Numbered from the stretch's first letter, positions 1 through 9,738 are shown. The stretch: 40,170 nucleotides of DNA from Pseudo-nitzschia pungens (GCA_037355855.1 CM074764.1:5071871-5112040); one strand, 5' to 3'. A program made the numbers and translations. The notes: generated by a model not told the origin, from the sequence alone.

Positions 1-72
1 GGGGTATAGCTCAGTTGGTAGAGCACCGCCTTTGCACGGCGGTTGTCAGCGGTTCGAATCCGCTTACCTCCA
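1..72 (+). tRNA. trnA(UGC): tRNA-Ala (UGC), first base cut off by the window edge
   Basis: The cloverleaf folds fully: anticodon stem CCGCC/GGCGG with loop TTTGCAC (anticodon TGC at 33-35), and T arm AGCGG-TTCGAAT-CCGCT. The 3' acceptor strand TACCTCC needs seven partners, but only GGGGTA precedes the TA of positions 8-9, so one 5' G lies outside the window. The discriminator A is base 72 and CCA is not encoded. It sits about 36 nt upstream of 23S rRNA, as in the usual 16S-trnI-trnA-23S plastid operon. There is no intron. Confidence 0.95.
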
Positions 73-108
73 CATGAAAAAACAACTCAATTTTTTAAGA
101 AAAGTCTT

Positions 109-587
109 AAATTCAAGGAATTAAGAGTTTATGGGGAATACCTTGGCATTCAGAAGCGATGAAGGACGCGTTTACCGGCGAAACGCTTCGGGGAGTTGGA
201 AAAAAGCTATGATCCGGAGGTCTCCGAATGAGGAAACTTTTTATACTACTTATTGAATACATAGATAAGAAAGAGCAAACCTAGGGAACTGAAACATCTT
301 AGTACCTAGAGGAAAAGAAAGTAAAAAACGATTCCCTTAGTAGCGGCGAGCGAAACGGGAGAAGCCTAAACTTAGTTCTTAACTAAGGGTAGTGGGACGA
401 TTGTAAATCGATTAGGACAATTAGACGAATAAGTTGGAATGCTTAACCAAAGAGAGTGATAGTCTTGTAGTTGAAAATTGAAATAATCAAATCTTATCCC
501 AAGTAGCATGGAGCACGTGAAATTCCGTGTGAATCTGCGAGGACCACCTCGTAAGGCTAAATATTCCTGAATGACCGATAGTGAAAT

Positions 588-618
<31 letters not shown>

Positions 619-1182
619 GGGAGGGGAGTGAAAAGAACATGAAACCATAAACTTACAATCAGTAGGAGGACGACTAAATCGTCTGACTTCGTGCCTGTTG
701 AAGAATGAGCCGGCGACTTATAGGTAGTGGCAGGTTAAGGCAGAGAATGCTGGAGCCATAGTGAAAGCGAGCCTGAATAGGGCATATGTCACTGGTTATA
801 GACCCGAACCCGGATGATCTAACCATGGTCAGGTTGAAGCTTAGGTAATACTAAGTGGAGGACCGAACCGACTGATGTTGAAAAATCAGCGGATGAATTG
901 TGGTTAGGGGTGAAATGCCAATCGAATTCGGAGCTAGCTGGTTCTCCCCGAAATGCGTTTTGGCGCAGCGATAAATATTATAACTTAGGGGTAAAGCACT
1001 GTTACGTATGCGGGCTGGTAATTCGGTACCAAATCGTTGCAAACTAAGAATACTAAGTGAACAGTTTATCAGTGAGACTGTGGGGGATAAGCTCCATTGT
1101 CAAGAGGGAAACAGCCCAGAGCACCAGTTAAGGCCCCCAAATAATTACTAAGTGATAAAGGAGGTGGGAGTGCAGAAACAAT

Positions 1183-1218
<36 letters not shown>

Positions 1219-1987
1219 GTGCGTAATAGCTCACTGATCGAGTAAACCTGCGCCGAAAATGTACGGGACTAAGTAATTTGCCGAAACTGTGCGATATATA
1301 GAAGATATATCGGTAGGGGAGCGTTCTGTTGTAGATTGAAGTATTAACGTAAGTGGATATGGACGAAGCAGAAGTGAGAATGTCGGCTTGAGTAACGAAA
1401 ATATAGGTGAGAATCCTATACCCCGAAAACCCAAGGTTTCCTCTGGAAGGCTCGTCCGCGGAGGGTAAGTCAGGACCTAAGGCGAGGCTGAAAAGCGTAG
1501 TCGATGGACAACGGGTTAATATTCCCGTACCATTATTTATTGATAACGAGGGACGAAGGAGGCTAAGCTGGCCGGATGTTGGTTACCGGTTTAAGCGTTC
1601 GAGATGTTGAGAAACGGAGAAAACGTTTTGAGTTGAGGCGTGATGACGAGATGCTACGGCATTGAAGCAGTCTATGTCAGACTTCCAAGAAAAGCTCGCA
1701 CTGTCGTAAATAAATAATGCCTGTACCATAACCGACACAGGTGGGTAGGTAGAGTATACTAAGGGGCGCGAGATAACTCTCTCTAAGGAACTCGGCAAAA
1801 TGACTCCGTAACTTCGGGAGAAGGAGTGCCTTATTTATAAGGTTGCAATAACAAGATCCAAGCAACTGTTTACCAAAAACACAGGTCTCCGCTAAGTCGT
1901 AAGACGATGTATGGGGGCTGACGCCTGCCCAGTGCCAGAAGGTTAAAGAAGTTGGTTAGCATCCGCGAAGCTGATAACTGAAGCCCT

Positions 1988-2070
<83 letters not shown>

Positions 2071-2322
2071 TGATTTGGATACTGTCTCGGAGAGGGGCTC
2101 GGTGAAATAGACTTGTCTGTGAAGATGCGGACTACCTGCACCTGGACAGAAAGACCCTATGAAGCTTTACTGTAACTTGAAATTGGAATTGGACTTTACT
2201 TGCGCAGTATAGGTGGGAGGCGTTGAGTTTATTCTTGCGGGAATTTAGGAGCCATCAGTGAGATACCACTCTGGTAATGTTAGATTTCTAACTTTGTATC
2301 ATGATCTGGTCAAAGGACAGTT

Positions 2323-2356
<34 letters not shown>

Positions 2357-2550
2357 CAAATGGTAACGGAGGCGTACAAAGGTTTCCTCTGAACGTGTAG
2401 AAATCGTATCTAGAGTGTAAAGGCATAAGGAAGCTTGACTGTGAGACCTACAAGTCGAGCAGGGACGAAAGTCGGTCTTAGTGATCTGACGGTGCTGAGT
2501 GGAAAGGCCGTCACTCAACGGATAAAAGTTACTCTAGGGATAACAGGCTG

Positions 2551-2619
<69 letters not shown>

Positions 2620-2655
2620 GGTAGTACGTCCCAAGGGTTGGGCTGTTCGCCCATG

Positions 2656-2703
<48 letters not shown>

Positions 2704-2827
2704 ATATCCGGTGTAGGCGTTAGAATATTGAGAGGAGCCTTCTTTAGTACGAGAGGACCGAGAAGGACGTACCTCTGGTGTACCAGTTATCGTGCCAACG
2801 GTAAACGCTGGGTAGCTATGTACGGAG

Positions 2828-2861
<34 letters not shown>

Positions 2862-2990
2862 CACCTCAAGATAAGTATTCTCATCACGTAAGTGAGTAAG
2901 GTCACGGTAAGACTAACCGTTTGATAGGCATTAAGTATAAATATAGTAATATATGAGCTGAGATGTGCTAACAGACCGAGGACTTGAATT
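109..2990 (+). rRNA. rrl: 23S (large subunit) ribosomal RNA, with the 4.5S part not separated
   Basis: The ends were set by the terminal helix: AAATTCAAG near 109-117 pairs with CTTGAATTT near 2983-2991. Landmarks of bacterial 23S are readable in order: the GGCGATGAAGGACG region near 157, AGTACCGTGAGGGAAAGG near 589, the peptidyl-transferase segment around 2000-2050 with CGGCGGCCGTAACTATAACG, ACAGGCTGATCTCCCCC near 2542, and the sarcin-ricin loop AGTACGAGAGGACC at 2748-2761. The length of about 2.88 kb matches a 23S gene with the 4.5S portion still fused at its 3' end, as in red-lineage plastids. I see no intron or homing endonuclease. The exact ends are estimates to within a few bases. Confidence 0.95.
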
Positions 2991-3003
2991 TTTAAATAAA
3001 CAT

Positions 3004-3029
3004 ATAGTTACTAAAATATTAGTAACTAT
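3004..3029 (+). repeat. Hairpin in the 23S-5S spacer
   Basis: A perfect 10-bp inverted repeat (ATAGTTACTA / TAGTAACTAT) with a 6-nt loop lies between the 23S 3' end and 5S. It is likely a processing signal in the rRNA precursor rather than a terminator, because 5S follows at once. Confidence 0.6.
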
Positions 3030-3034
3030 TTTTG

Positions 3035-3158
3035 CTTTGGTGTTTTTAGTGTATTCAACGGAACCACACTGATCCATCTCGAACTCAGTAGTGAAACGTT
3101 ATAAATCGACGAAAATACTTGGAGGGACACCTCCTGGGAAAATAGTTCAATGCCAAAG
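3035..3158 (+). rRNA. rrf: 5S ribosomal RNA
   Basis: The terminal helix CTTTGG (3035) pairs with CCAAAG (ending 3158). Inside are the 5S hallmarks: GGAACCACACTGATCCATCTCGAACTC in the loop B and C region, AGTAGTGAAACG after it, and a GGAGG...CCTCC helix near 3121-3135. It ends the rRNA operon about 45 nt after 23S. The exact ends may be off by one or two bases. Confidence 0.93.
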
Positions 3159-3301
3159 TTTTATTCTAATATTAATTTTTCTAAAAGGTAAATTATTTAA
3201 TAATTCAACTTCAATATTATTTTGTTGAATCCTGTTAATTATTTTTATACTAAGAGTGATAACTGCCAGTAATTTAAATGGTTTCTTTTTAATCAGGCCG
3301 G

Positions 3302-4195
3302 TTACTTTACTAAAATATTTTCATCTTCTTCTAGCTCTATTTTTCTTAATTCCTTATCTTCGATTTCGAAGACTTTCCATCTATCTTTAGATAATAATGA
3401 CTTATCAATGTCGGAATGACTCATAATTAAAATATGAGGTGGTTCCATTAAAAGGGGCCGTCCCTTTCCCATTTTTACCCGATTCTAGCCCTGCAATTAA
3501 ATCACGTTCACTGTCTGTCTTACATTTTGCTCGTGTTAAGTCAATTATATATAATTTTTTCGGACCTAAATTTACAATGGAAGAATTTATCTGTGATGTT
3601 GTCCCATATGTTATAACTCCAACGTCGTAAGGGTGATCGAAGACTATTTTTTTAGCGAATTTCGATTTTCCCGTACACCCTTCTCGATCAATTAAATGTA
3701 TAATTTCACGGGAATCAGAAGGTCTAAACTCGGAATTACTTTTATAATGTTCCAGACTTGTTTCTGCCACGGGTAATAGTTTTCGAAATTACTTAGAATT
3801 TTAAGGTCATTTCCCATGTACCCATCGAACGCTTGGGGTTTTTTTATATTTTTTAGTTTGCTTGTATAAAGTTTTACTTGATCGGCAAATTCATTTTTCA
3901 ATAATCCTTCTGTTTGATACTTATAAACTAAGCTACCTATGGTTTCGCTCGTAGCTAATAATTTCTCGAGCTGTCCTTTCCGTTTTCTAGTCCCTGTTGA
4001 AAATAAATAAACAATCCGACTCTTATCTTCACTTTCAAATTTATACACCTGAGAAGATGCATTCATCTTAGCTAATATAATGTCTATTTCGTTTTCTAAG
4101 GCATTTTCGGAGCGTTCTTCCATTGATATTAGGTTTCGCTCCAAAATAATTTTAATTTTAAAATATGAGCCTTTATTTTGTGCTGATATAACCAT
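3302..4195 (-). pseudogene. Broken Rep-type superfamily 3 helicase gene, CRESS-DNA virus or plasmid-like
   Basis: Three adjoining minus-strand reading frames together carry the ordered motifs of the helicase half of a rolling-circle replication initiator. The first piece (4195-3692) has GYMGNDLKI and then YYPWQKQVWN, the lead-in seen before CRESS Rep ATPase domains. The second (3770-3405 region) has the Walker A loop REGCTGKSKFAKK and the Walker B strand KLYIIDLTR. The third (3472-3302, 56 codons) has PPHILIM, the sensor strand, and then LLSKDRWKVFEI, the usual S-x-DRW ending. The first and third pieces share a frame and the middle is shifted, so at least two one-base indels of opposite sign have occurred. 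I see no HUH endonuclease motif upstream, so the nicking domain is missing or unrecognisable. By family knowledge, relatives occur in diatom ssDNA viruses and red-algal plasmids; the exact source is inference. The insert lies between the rRNA operon and dnaK. Sequencing error in homopolymers is the main alternative to decay. Confidence 0.72.
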
Positions 4196-4217
4196 ATTAA
4201 TATATTATTTATTGTTA

Positions 4218-4595
4218 TTATTTTATGTCAAAATCCAAGAGATCATCTCCCTCCTGATCAAATTCGTCAAAATTCCCAAACAACTCCTCTTCAATTTTTG
4301 TGTCATCGGTATCATCAGGATATTTATTAGTTATATTAGAATCTATAAAATCCAAATCATCTTCTGTTAATTGATTAGCTAATTCTGGGTCAACTACACT
4401 CACTTTTTTAATCATTCGCTCTAATTCGGTGCTTAAAGGGGTATTTATTGGTTGATCTACGACTAATCTAAAAGTATTCTGAGGAGTTTCTTTTTGATTT
4501 GGATTTGGAATGTATATTTCTTCGTAATTGATATTAAAATCTTTTATATTTCTATTTCTCCCTAATTTGGTGATTTCGGTATAGGCATTAGCCAT
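4218..4595 (-). CDS. Hypothetical acidic protein of the Rep-like island
   Basis: I do not recognise this 125-residue ORF. It starts at an ATG, ends 22 nt before the Rep-like remnant on the same strand, and could have been co-transcribed with it. The C-terminal half is strongly acidic, with runs such as YPDDTDDTKIEEELFG and FDQEGDDLLDFD. I see no membrane segment, signal peptide or cysteine. An in-frame stop lies nine codons upstream of the ATG, and the intervening codons also read as acidic residues, so this may be a piece of a once longer protein. Its position suggests it belonged to the same mobile element as the Rep gene, but that is inference. Whether it is expressed is unknown. Confidence 0.45.
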   Translation of the reverse strand: MANAYTEITKLGRNRNIKDFNINYEEIYIPNPNQKETPQNTFRLVVDQPINTPLSTELERMIKKVSVVDPELANQLTEDDLDFIDSNITNKYPDDTDDTKIEEELFGNFDEFDQEGDDLLDFDIK

Positions 4596-4649
4596 AGGCC
4601 AATCATCAATTTCTTCATCTTAAGGATTTTTAAGAACTAGTGTATAAAA

Positions 4650-4699
4650 GTATAAAATTAATTTTTATAGTTCTATTCTTATAAAAATTAATTTTATAC
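4650..4699. repeat. Perfect 20-bp inverted repeat with 10-nt loop
   Basis: The arms at 4650-4669 (GTATAAAATTAATTTTTATA) and 4680-4699 match exactly as reverse complements, around the loop GTTCTATTCT. The hairpin lies downstream of dnaK and upstream of the acidic ORF, both on the minus strand. It could be the dnaK transcript terminator or processing hairpin. It could also be a relic of the stem-loop origin that rolling-circle elements carry. The sequence alone does not decide. Confidence 0.75.
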
Positions 4700-4787
4700 G
4701 TTGGTGGACAATACTTTGTATAAGAAATTATAAATTGGATCTAGTTAAAAACAAAACTGATCCTATAACATTTCATTCCAAGGGATA

Positions 4788-6584
4788 TTAAGGATTTACT
4801 GTATCTTGAGACTTCATGTTATTTAATTTTTCTTTTAAATCTTCAATTAAGACTTTTAAAGTCTCAATATTATCGCTTTGAATACTTTCTTTAATTTCTC
4901 CAATTAATTTTGTAATTGCCTGTTGCTCATCTTCAGAAGGGACATTTGGAAGTTCTTTTTCCACTTCAGAACATAATAAATCAGCTTGATTTTTTAGATC
5001 AATATTTTCACGTTTAATTTTATCTGCAGCTGCATTTTTTTCTGCTTCGTCTAACATCGATTGAACTTCACTTTCACTTAATGTCGAAGCACCTTGAATT
5101 GTTACAAATTGTTCCACGCCTGTTTCTTTTTCTTTTGCTGTTACAGATAAAATCCCATCCACATCAATATCAAATGTTACTTCAATTTGTGGAACTCCTC
5201 GATTTCCTGCTGGAATACCATCTAAACGGAAATTTCCAAGACTTTTATTTGCCGAAACTAATTCTCTTTCACCTTGTAAAATATGAATTTCAACATTAGT
5301 TTGGTTATCTACGGCTGTCGAGAACATTTCTGATTTTTTAACAGGAATAGTTGTGTTTCTTGCAATAATTTTTGTCATTACACCACCAAGTGTTTCAACA
5401 CCTAATGAAAGCGGTGTTACATCTAATAATAAGATATCTTTAATTTCCCCAGCTAAAATACCTGCTTGAACTGCTGCTCCAATTGCAACTACTTCATCAG
5501 GGTTTACAGATTGATTTGGTTTTTTACCTGTTAATGACTCTACTAAGTTTTGAATTGCTGGAATACGAGTAGAACCCCCAACTAATACAATTTCATCAAT
5601 ATCTGATTTGTCTAATCTAGCATCATTAATTGCTTTTTCAACAGGAATGCGACAACGCTCAATTAAATCTTCACATAAGACTTCAAAAACCTCTCGCGTT
5701 AACTCTTGATCAATATGTTTTGGTCCTGATGCATCTGCAGTAATGAATGGTAAAGAAATTTTTGTTTCTTGAACCGTTGATAATTCCATTTTTGCTTTTT
5801 CAGCCGCTTCTGTTAAACGTTGTAATGCTTGAATATCAGTTGATAAATCAATACCTTCTTTGTCTTTAAAGTTTTGAATTAACCAATTTACTAAAACCTT
5901 ATCAAAATCATCACCACCTAATTTAGTATCACCTGCTGTTGATAAAACTTCAAAAATTCCATCACCTACTTCTAAAATAGAAACATCAAAGGTTCCACCA
6001 CCCAAATCAAAAACTAAAATTGTTTCATTTTGTTTTTTATCTAGTCCATAAGCTAATGATGCTGCTGTTGGTTCATTAAGAATTCTTAAAACTTCAACCC
6101 CTGCAATTTTACCTGCATCCATAGTTGCTTGACGTTGAGAGTCATTAAAATATGCTGGTACAGTAATAACTGCCTGCTTTACATCTTGTTTTAAGTATTC
6201 TGATGCGTCATTAATTAACTTACGTAAAACTTGAGCAGAAATTTCTTCTGGACTAAATTCTTTGTCTAAAGCTGGACATTTAATTTTAATATTATCTTTT
6301 GAATCATTCGTAATTGTATACGGTAATTGTTTTGCTTCTGCTGAAACTTCTGTTTCTTTTGAACCAATGAATCGTTTTACTGAAAAGAAAGTATTTTCGG
6401 GATTAATTACAGCTTGTCGTTTTGCAATTTGACCTACTAATAATTCTTGTTTTTTTGTATATGCGACAATCGATGGAGTTGTACGTAATCCTTCGCTATT
6501 AATAATAACACTTGGTTGACCACCTTCAATTGCTGCTACAACTGAATTCGTTGTTCCTAAATCAATACCAACCACTTTTGACAT
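4788..6584 (-). CDS. dnaK: Hsp70-type chaperone DnaK
   Basis: A 598-residue stromal Hsp70 that binds unfolded or imported proteins in an ATP-driven cycle. The N-terminal nucleotide-binding domain shows GIDLGTTN at residues 6-13, [10 protein letters not shown] at 171-180, FDLGGGTFD at 192-200 and LVGGSTRIP near 335. The substrate-binding domain follows [13 protein letters not shown] near 385. The C-terminal lid is shorter than in bacterial proteins of about 640 residues, which is usual for plastid DnaK. The start is an ATG with AGGAG at 6593-6597 in front. The gene is divergent from rpl3, the standard red-lineage arrangement. On its 3' side is the accessory island rather than a plastid gene. 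Confidence 0.97.
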   Translation of the reverse strand: MSKVVGIDLGTTNSVVAAIEGGQPSVIINSEGLRTTPSIVAYTKKQELLVGQIAKRQAVINPENTFFSVKRFIGSKETEVSAEAKQLPYTITNDSKDNIKIKCPALDKEFSPEEISAQVLRKLINDASEYLKQDVKQAVITVPAYFNDSQRQATMDAGKIAGVEVLRILNEPTAASLAYGLDKKQNETILVFDLGGGTFDVSILEVGDGIFEVLSTAGDTKLGGDDFDKVLVNWLIQNFKDKEGIDLSTDIQALQRLTEAAEKAKMELSTVQETKISLPFITADASGPKHIDQELTREVFEVLCEDLIERCRIPVEKAINDARLDKSDIDEIVLVGGSTRIPAIQNLVESLTGKKPNQSVNPDEVVAIGAAVQAGILAGEIKDILLLDVTPLSLGVETLGGVMTKIIARNTTIPVKKSEMFSTAVDNQTNVEIHILQGERELVSANKSLGNFRLDGIPAGNRGVPQIEVTFDIDVDGILSVTAKEKETGVEQFVTIQGASTLSESEVQSMLDEAEKNAAADKIKRENIDLKNQADLLCSEVEKELPNVPSEDEQQAITKLIGEIKESIQSDNIETLKVLIEDLKEKLNNMKSQDTVNP

Positions 6585-6627
6585 AGTTTTTTCTCCTAAA
6601 TTATTTGAAATGTATATTTTGTTTATA

Positions 6628-6656
6628 ATTATAAACCGTTTACTTTATTTTTGTAA
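6628..6656 (-). promoter_or_regulatory. Candidate sigma70-type promoter for dnaK
   Basis: On the minus strand TTACAA (6656-6651) and TATAAT (6633-6628) are separated by 17 bp. The -10 box is perfect and lies inside the 16-bp palindrome; the -35 box is weak. Transcription would start about 40 bases before the dnaK ATG. This is a pattern match only. Confidence 0.4.
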
Positions 6657-6932
6657 GAGGAATCACCGTAGTAATTAAAAAAATAAAAGTGTATTTTAAT
6701 TGAATAATAAAAAAGTAGCACATATGTGAATTCAAGGTAGCTACGTAGAAATTTTTATCGACTCAACAAAACTCTTGTTTTATGTATATTGAATTATTAG
6801 TATAATTTTATTTCTAACATTAATACTAGTAACAGTGTTTAAATACCATATATAGACAAAAAAATAGAAAGATTTTTAAACTAAGGTTATAATTTACTAA
6901 TTTTAGTTAGTTTATTAAATTCTAATCGTGAA

Positions 6933-6960
6933 TTGACGTCGTGTAAATAAAACATAATAA
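6933..6960 (+). promoter_or_regulatory. Weak candidate promoter for the ribosomal-protein cluster
   Basis: TTGACG at 6933-6938 and TAATAA at 6955-6960 have a 16-bp spacer. The -35 is good and the -10 poor. It would leave a very short leader before the rpl3 GTG at 6980. Another isolated TATAAT at 6888-6893 has no convincing -35. Neither is proven. Confidence 0.25.
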
Positions 6961-6979
6961 AAATATTGGGAGGACTATC

Positions 6980-7603
6980 GTGAGTATAGGTTTATTAGGT
7001 AATAAAATTGGTATGACGCAAATTTTTGATGAGTCAGGGAATATCATTCCTGTGACAATTCTAAAAGTTGGACCTTGTATGATCACGCAAATCAAAACAG
7101 AATCAAAAGACGGTTATAATGCTATTCAAGTTGGTTATAGTAATACGTCAAATAAATCTTTAACTCAATCTGAGTTAGGTCATTTACAGAAATCAAATAT
7201 TCAACCTTTAAAGTATTTAAAAGAATTTCGAGTTCCTAATGTAGACGAGTTTGAAGTTGGTCAAGTTTTAAACGTTGATCTACTTTCCGTTGATCAATTA
7301 GTTAACATCAAAGGTAAAACAGTTGGTAAAGGATTTTCAGGCTTACAAAAACGTCATAATTTCACGCGTGGACCAATGACACACGGTTCAAAAAATCATA
7401 GAGCACCGGGTTCAATTGGTATGGGTACAACACCAGGACGTGTTTTACCAGGTAAAAAAATGGCAGGTCAATTAGGCAATAAACTTACAACTATTAAAAA
7501 ACTGAAAGTTATTCAATTAAATTCTGAAGAAAACATTTTAATCATCAAAGGTTCAGTTCCTGGAAAACCTGGAAATTTATTAAGTATTACTCCTTCTAAT
7601 TAA
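6980..7603 (+). CDS. rpl3: 50S ribosomal protein L3
   Basis: A 207-residue early-assembly protein of the large subunit, first gene of the fused ribosomal cluster. It opens with [15 protein letters not shown], as bacterial L3 does. Its conserved central block, [16 protein letters not shown] near 130-145 followed by [17 protein letters not shown], reaches toward the peptidyl-transferase centre. The start is GTG, not ATG: the strong ribosome-binding sequence GGGAGGA at 6968-6974 lies 5 nt upstream, and the conserved N-terminus begins there. rpl4 follows after 26 bp. Length is normal. Confidence 0.97.
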   Translation: MSIGLLGNKIGMTQIFDESGNIIPVTILKVGPCMITQIKTESKDGYNAIQVGYSNTSNKSLTQSELGHLQKSNIQPLKYLKEFRVPNVDEFEVGQVLNVDLLSVDQLVNIKGKTVGKGFSGLQKRHNFTRGPMTHGSKNHRAPGSIGMGTTPGRVLPGKKMAGQLGNKLTTIKKLKVIQLNSEENILIIKGSVPGKPGNLLSITPSN

Positions 7604-7629
7604 GAAAATTATATTAGCAAAATTTAAGT

Positions 7630-8277
7630 ATGACCGTTCAAAAGTTTATAAAATATACTCCATTAGATATTAGTGGAAAACCCATAGATTCTACATATGA
7701 ATTAACATTAAATATTCTTGAGAATTCAGGAAATTACGTATTACATAAGGATCTTGTACGCCATTTAAATTCTAAAAGACAAGGTACAGTATCAACAAAA
7801 ACTCGAAGTGAAGTTCGAGGTGGGGGTCGCAAACCATGGCAACAAAAAGGAACTGGACGAGCACGTGCGGGTTCTAGCAGATCACCGTTATGGAAAGGTG
7901 GTGGTGTGACTTTTGGTCCAAAACCAAAATCAGTTAAGTTAAAGTTAAATAAAAAAGAACGTCAATTAGCTTTACAAACCTTGTTATATAACAAAAAAAA
8001 TAATGTTATAATTATTGAAGATTTAGAGACCACACTTATTGAATCAAAAACTAAAAGTTTTTTAAAAATGTGTGAAAACTGTAATATTGATTCTAATCAA
8101 AAAGTTTTAGTCGTTGTTTCAAAAAAAACCGATTCATTGAAATTAGCAACGCAAAATCTTAAAAATGTAGAATTAATTTTAGCTTCAAATTTAAATACTT
8201 ATAGCTTATTAAAAACGAAGCAAATTGTATTAAGCTCATCGTCAATAAATGATATAAAGGAAACTTATTGTGACTAA
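7630..8277 (+). CDS. rpl4: 50S ribosomal protein L4
   Basis: A 215-residue L4 that binds 23S rRNA domain I and lines the exit tunnel. The conserved extended loop is clear near residues 63-82 ([20 protein letters not shown]), followed by [13 protein letters not shown]. The C-terminal part diverges, as usual for plastid L4. The gene overlaps the start of rpl23 by 8 bp: the last codons TGT GAC TAA contain the rpl23 GTG start. This indicates translational coupling within the cluster. Confidence 0.96.
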   Translation: MTVQKFIKYTPLDISGKPIDSTYELTLNILENSGNYVLHKDLVRHLNSKRQGTVSTKTRSEVRGGGRKPWQQKGTGRARAGSSRSPLWKGGGVTFGPKPKSVKLKLNKKERQLALQTLLYNKKNNVIIIEDLETTLIESKTKSFLKMCENCNIDSNQKVLVVVSKKTDSLKLATQNLKNVELILASNLNTYSLLKTKQIVLSSSSINDIKETYCD

Positions 8278-8569
8278 TTCAAATCTTAGTAATGCAAATA
8301 TTATTAAATATCCTCTTATAACTGACAAAGCAACAAGACTTTTAGAAAATAATCAATATACTTTTATCGTTGACCGTAACTCGGATAAAATTACCATTAA
8401 AAATACAATTGAATATTTATTTAATGTTAAAGTTGTAAAAGTTAATAGTTGCCGTCTTCCACGTAAAAAGAAACGTGTAGGCAAATATATTGGTTGGAAA
8501 CCACAATATAAAAAAGCAATTGTAAGTTTAGCCAAAGGTGATGTAATAGACTTATTTACAGAAAATTAA
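8270..8569 (+). CDS. rpl23: 50S ribosomal protein L23
   Basis: A 99-residue L23, located at the tunnel exit where trigger factor and SRP dock in bacteria. Family features are [19 protein letters not shown] near the N-terminus, [18 protein letters not shown] in the middle, and [17 protein letters not shown] near the end. The start is GTG inside the 3' end of rpl4. AAAGGA about 10 nt upstream may act as the ribosome-binding site. The next ATG lies well inside conserved sequence elsewhere, which supports the GTG. Confidence 0.95.
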   Translation: MTNSNLSNANIIKYPLITDKATRLLENNQYTFIVDRNSDKITIKNTIEYLFNVKVVKVNSCRLPRKKKRVGKYIGWKPQYKKAIVSLAKGDVIDLFTEN

Positions 8570-8590
8570 TAAATATAAAAACAAAAGTTT

Positions 8591-9421
8591 ATGAGTATCC
8601 GTCTTTATAAATCATATACACCCGGAACACGACATCGTGCTCTTTCAGCTTTTACAGAAATTACAAAAGCTAAACCAGAACGAATTTTAATTAAAAAAAA
8701 CCATCGTAATAAAGGACGTAATAATCGAGGTGTTATTACAATTAGACATCGCGGTGGTGGGCATAAACGACGTTATCGATTAATTGATTTCAAACGTAAC
8801 AAATATGAAATCAATGGAATTGTAAAAAGCATCGAATATGATCCAAACCGGAATGCCCGTATCTCATTAATCAACTATAGTGATGGTGAAAAGCGCTATA
8901 TTTTACACTCAAAAGGTTTAAATATTGGTGATACAATTTTATCTGGATCAGGATCACCAGTTAGTATTGGTAATACATTACCTTTAAGTGAAATTCCTTT
9001 AGGTACATCGGTTCATAATCTTGAATTAATTCCAAACAAAGGTGGGCAACTTGTTCGTGCAGCTGGTACATCAGCAAAAATTTTAGCGAAAGAAGGTGAT
9101 TACGTTACATTACGTTTACCATCAAAAGAAATTCGATTATTACGAAAAGAATGTTTTGCAACAATCGGTGAAATCAGTAATAATGATGCCTTTTTAGTTC
9201 AAAGTGGAAAAGCTGGTAGAAGTCGTTGGCTTGGAAAACGTCCAGCAGTACGTGGTTCAGTTATGAATCCATGTGATCACCCACATGGGGGTGGTGAAGG
9301 GAGAGCACCGATTGGTCGTACACGTCCTTTAACACCATGGGGTAAACCAGCTTTAGGTATGAAAACAAGAAAAAACAAGAAATTGAGTGATAACTACATC
9401 CTTCGCCGACGTCCTGTGTAG
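8591..9421 (+). CDS. rpl2: 50S ribosomal protein L2
   Basis: A 276-residue L2 of full family length, needed for subunit joining and peptidyl-transferase activity. The N-terminal RNA-binding fold includes [17 protein letters not shown] near 54-70. The C-terminal signature [16 protein letters not shown] lies near 227-243 and contains the histidine known to be important in L2. There is no intron or split. rpl23 ends 21 bp upstream and rps19 starts 38 bp downstream. Confidence 0.98.
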   Translation: MSIRLYKSYTPGTRHRALSAFTEITKAKPERILIKKNHRNKGRNNRGVITIRHRGGGHKRRYRLIDFKRNKYEINGIVKSIEYDPNRNARISLINYSDGEKRYILHSKGLNIGDTILSGSGSPVSIGNTLPLSEIPLGTSVHNLELIPNKGGQLVRAAGTSAKILAKEGDYVTLRLPSKEIRLLRKECFATIGEISNNDAFLVQSGKAGRSRWLGKRPAVRGSVMNPCDHPHGGGEGRAPIGRTRPLTPWGKPALGMKTRKNKKLSDNYILRRRPV

Positions 9422-9459
9422 GATAATTATTTACGATTATTAACAAAAAGATTTAAAAA

Positions 9460-9738
9460 ATGGCAAGATCATTAAAAAAAAGTCCCTTTGTTGCTTATCA
9501 TTTATTAAAAAAAATTGATAAGATGAATAAGGAAAATAAAAAAGATACAATTACTACTTGGTCAAGATCTTCAACAATTTTACCAAATATGGTTGGTTTT
9601 ACAATTGCAGTCTATAATGGAAAACAGCATGTACCAATTTTTATTTCAGATCAATTAGTAGGACATAAATTGGGGGAATTTGTCTCGACAAGAAATTTTA
9701 AAACTCATATTAAAGCTGATAGAAAATCAAAACGTTAA
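9460..9738 (+). CDS. rps19: 30S ribosomal protein S19
   Basis: A 92-residue S19, which works with S13 in the head of the small subunit. It has the N-terminal block [11 protein letters not shown], the core [24 protein letters not shown], and the basic end [13 protein letters not shown]. The protein is normal in length and start. What is unusual is the next gene: instead of rpl22 at once, an unknown 224-residue ORF begins 13 bp after the rps19 stop. Confidence 0.97.
   Translation: MARSLKKSPFVAYHLLKKIDKMNKENKKDTITTWSRSSTILPNMVGFTIAVYNGKQHVPIFISDQLVGHKLGEFVSTRNFKTHIKADRKSKR

Larger units (their letters stand above)
6585..6979. other. Divergent intergenic region between dnaK and rpl3
   Basis: This stretch of about 395 bases contains no gene that I can support. 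It holds the 16-bp palindrome GTTTATAATTATAAAC (6621-6636), a second short palindrome CACATATGTG (6719-6728), and candidate promoters for dnaK and rpl3 listed separately. No tRNA or small photosystem gene is visible on either strand. Confidence 0.7.

Noticed and set aside
851..2841. Several open frames of 60-85 codons on both strands inside 23S rRNA
   Set aside because: They lie fully within conserved rRNA and match no protein family; openness is incidental.
3439..4370. Plus-strand open frames opposite the Rep remnant and the acidic ORF
   Set aside because: They are antisense to frames that carry recognisable helicase motifs and show no domain of their own.
4218..4595. Acidic ORF as the missing HUH endonuclease half of Rep
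   Set aside because: No HxH pair, no YxxK tyrosine motif and no N-terminal Rep strand could be found; the stop and spacing also argue for a separate protein.
6719..6728. CACATATGTG palindrome as an operator
   Set aside because: A 10-base palindrome in AT-rich DNA can easily arise by chance and no regulator is known to bind it here.
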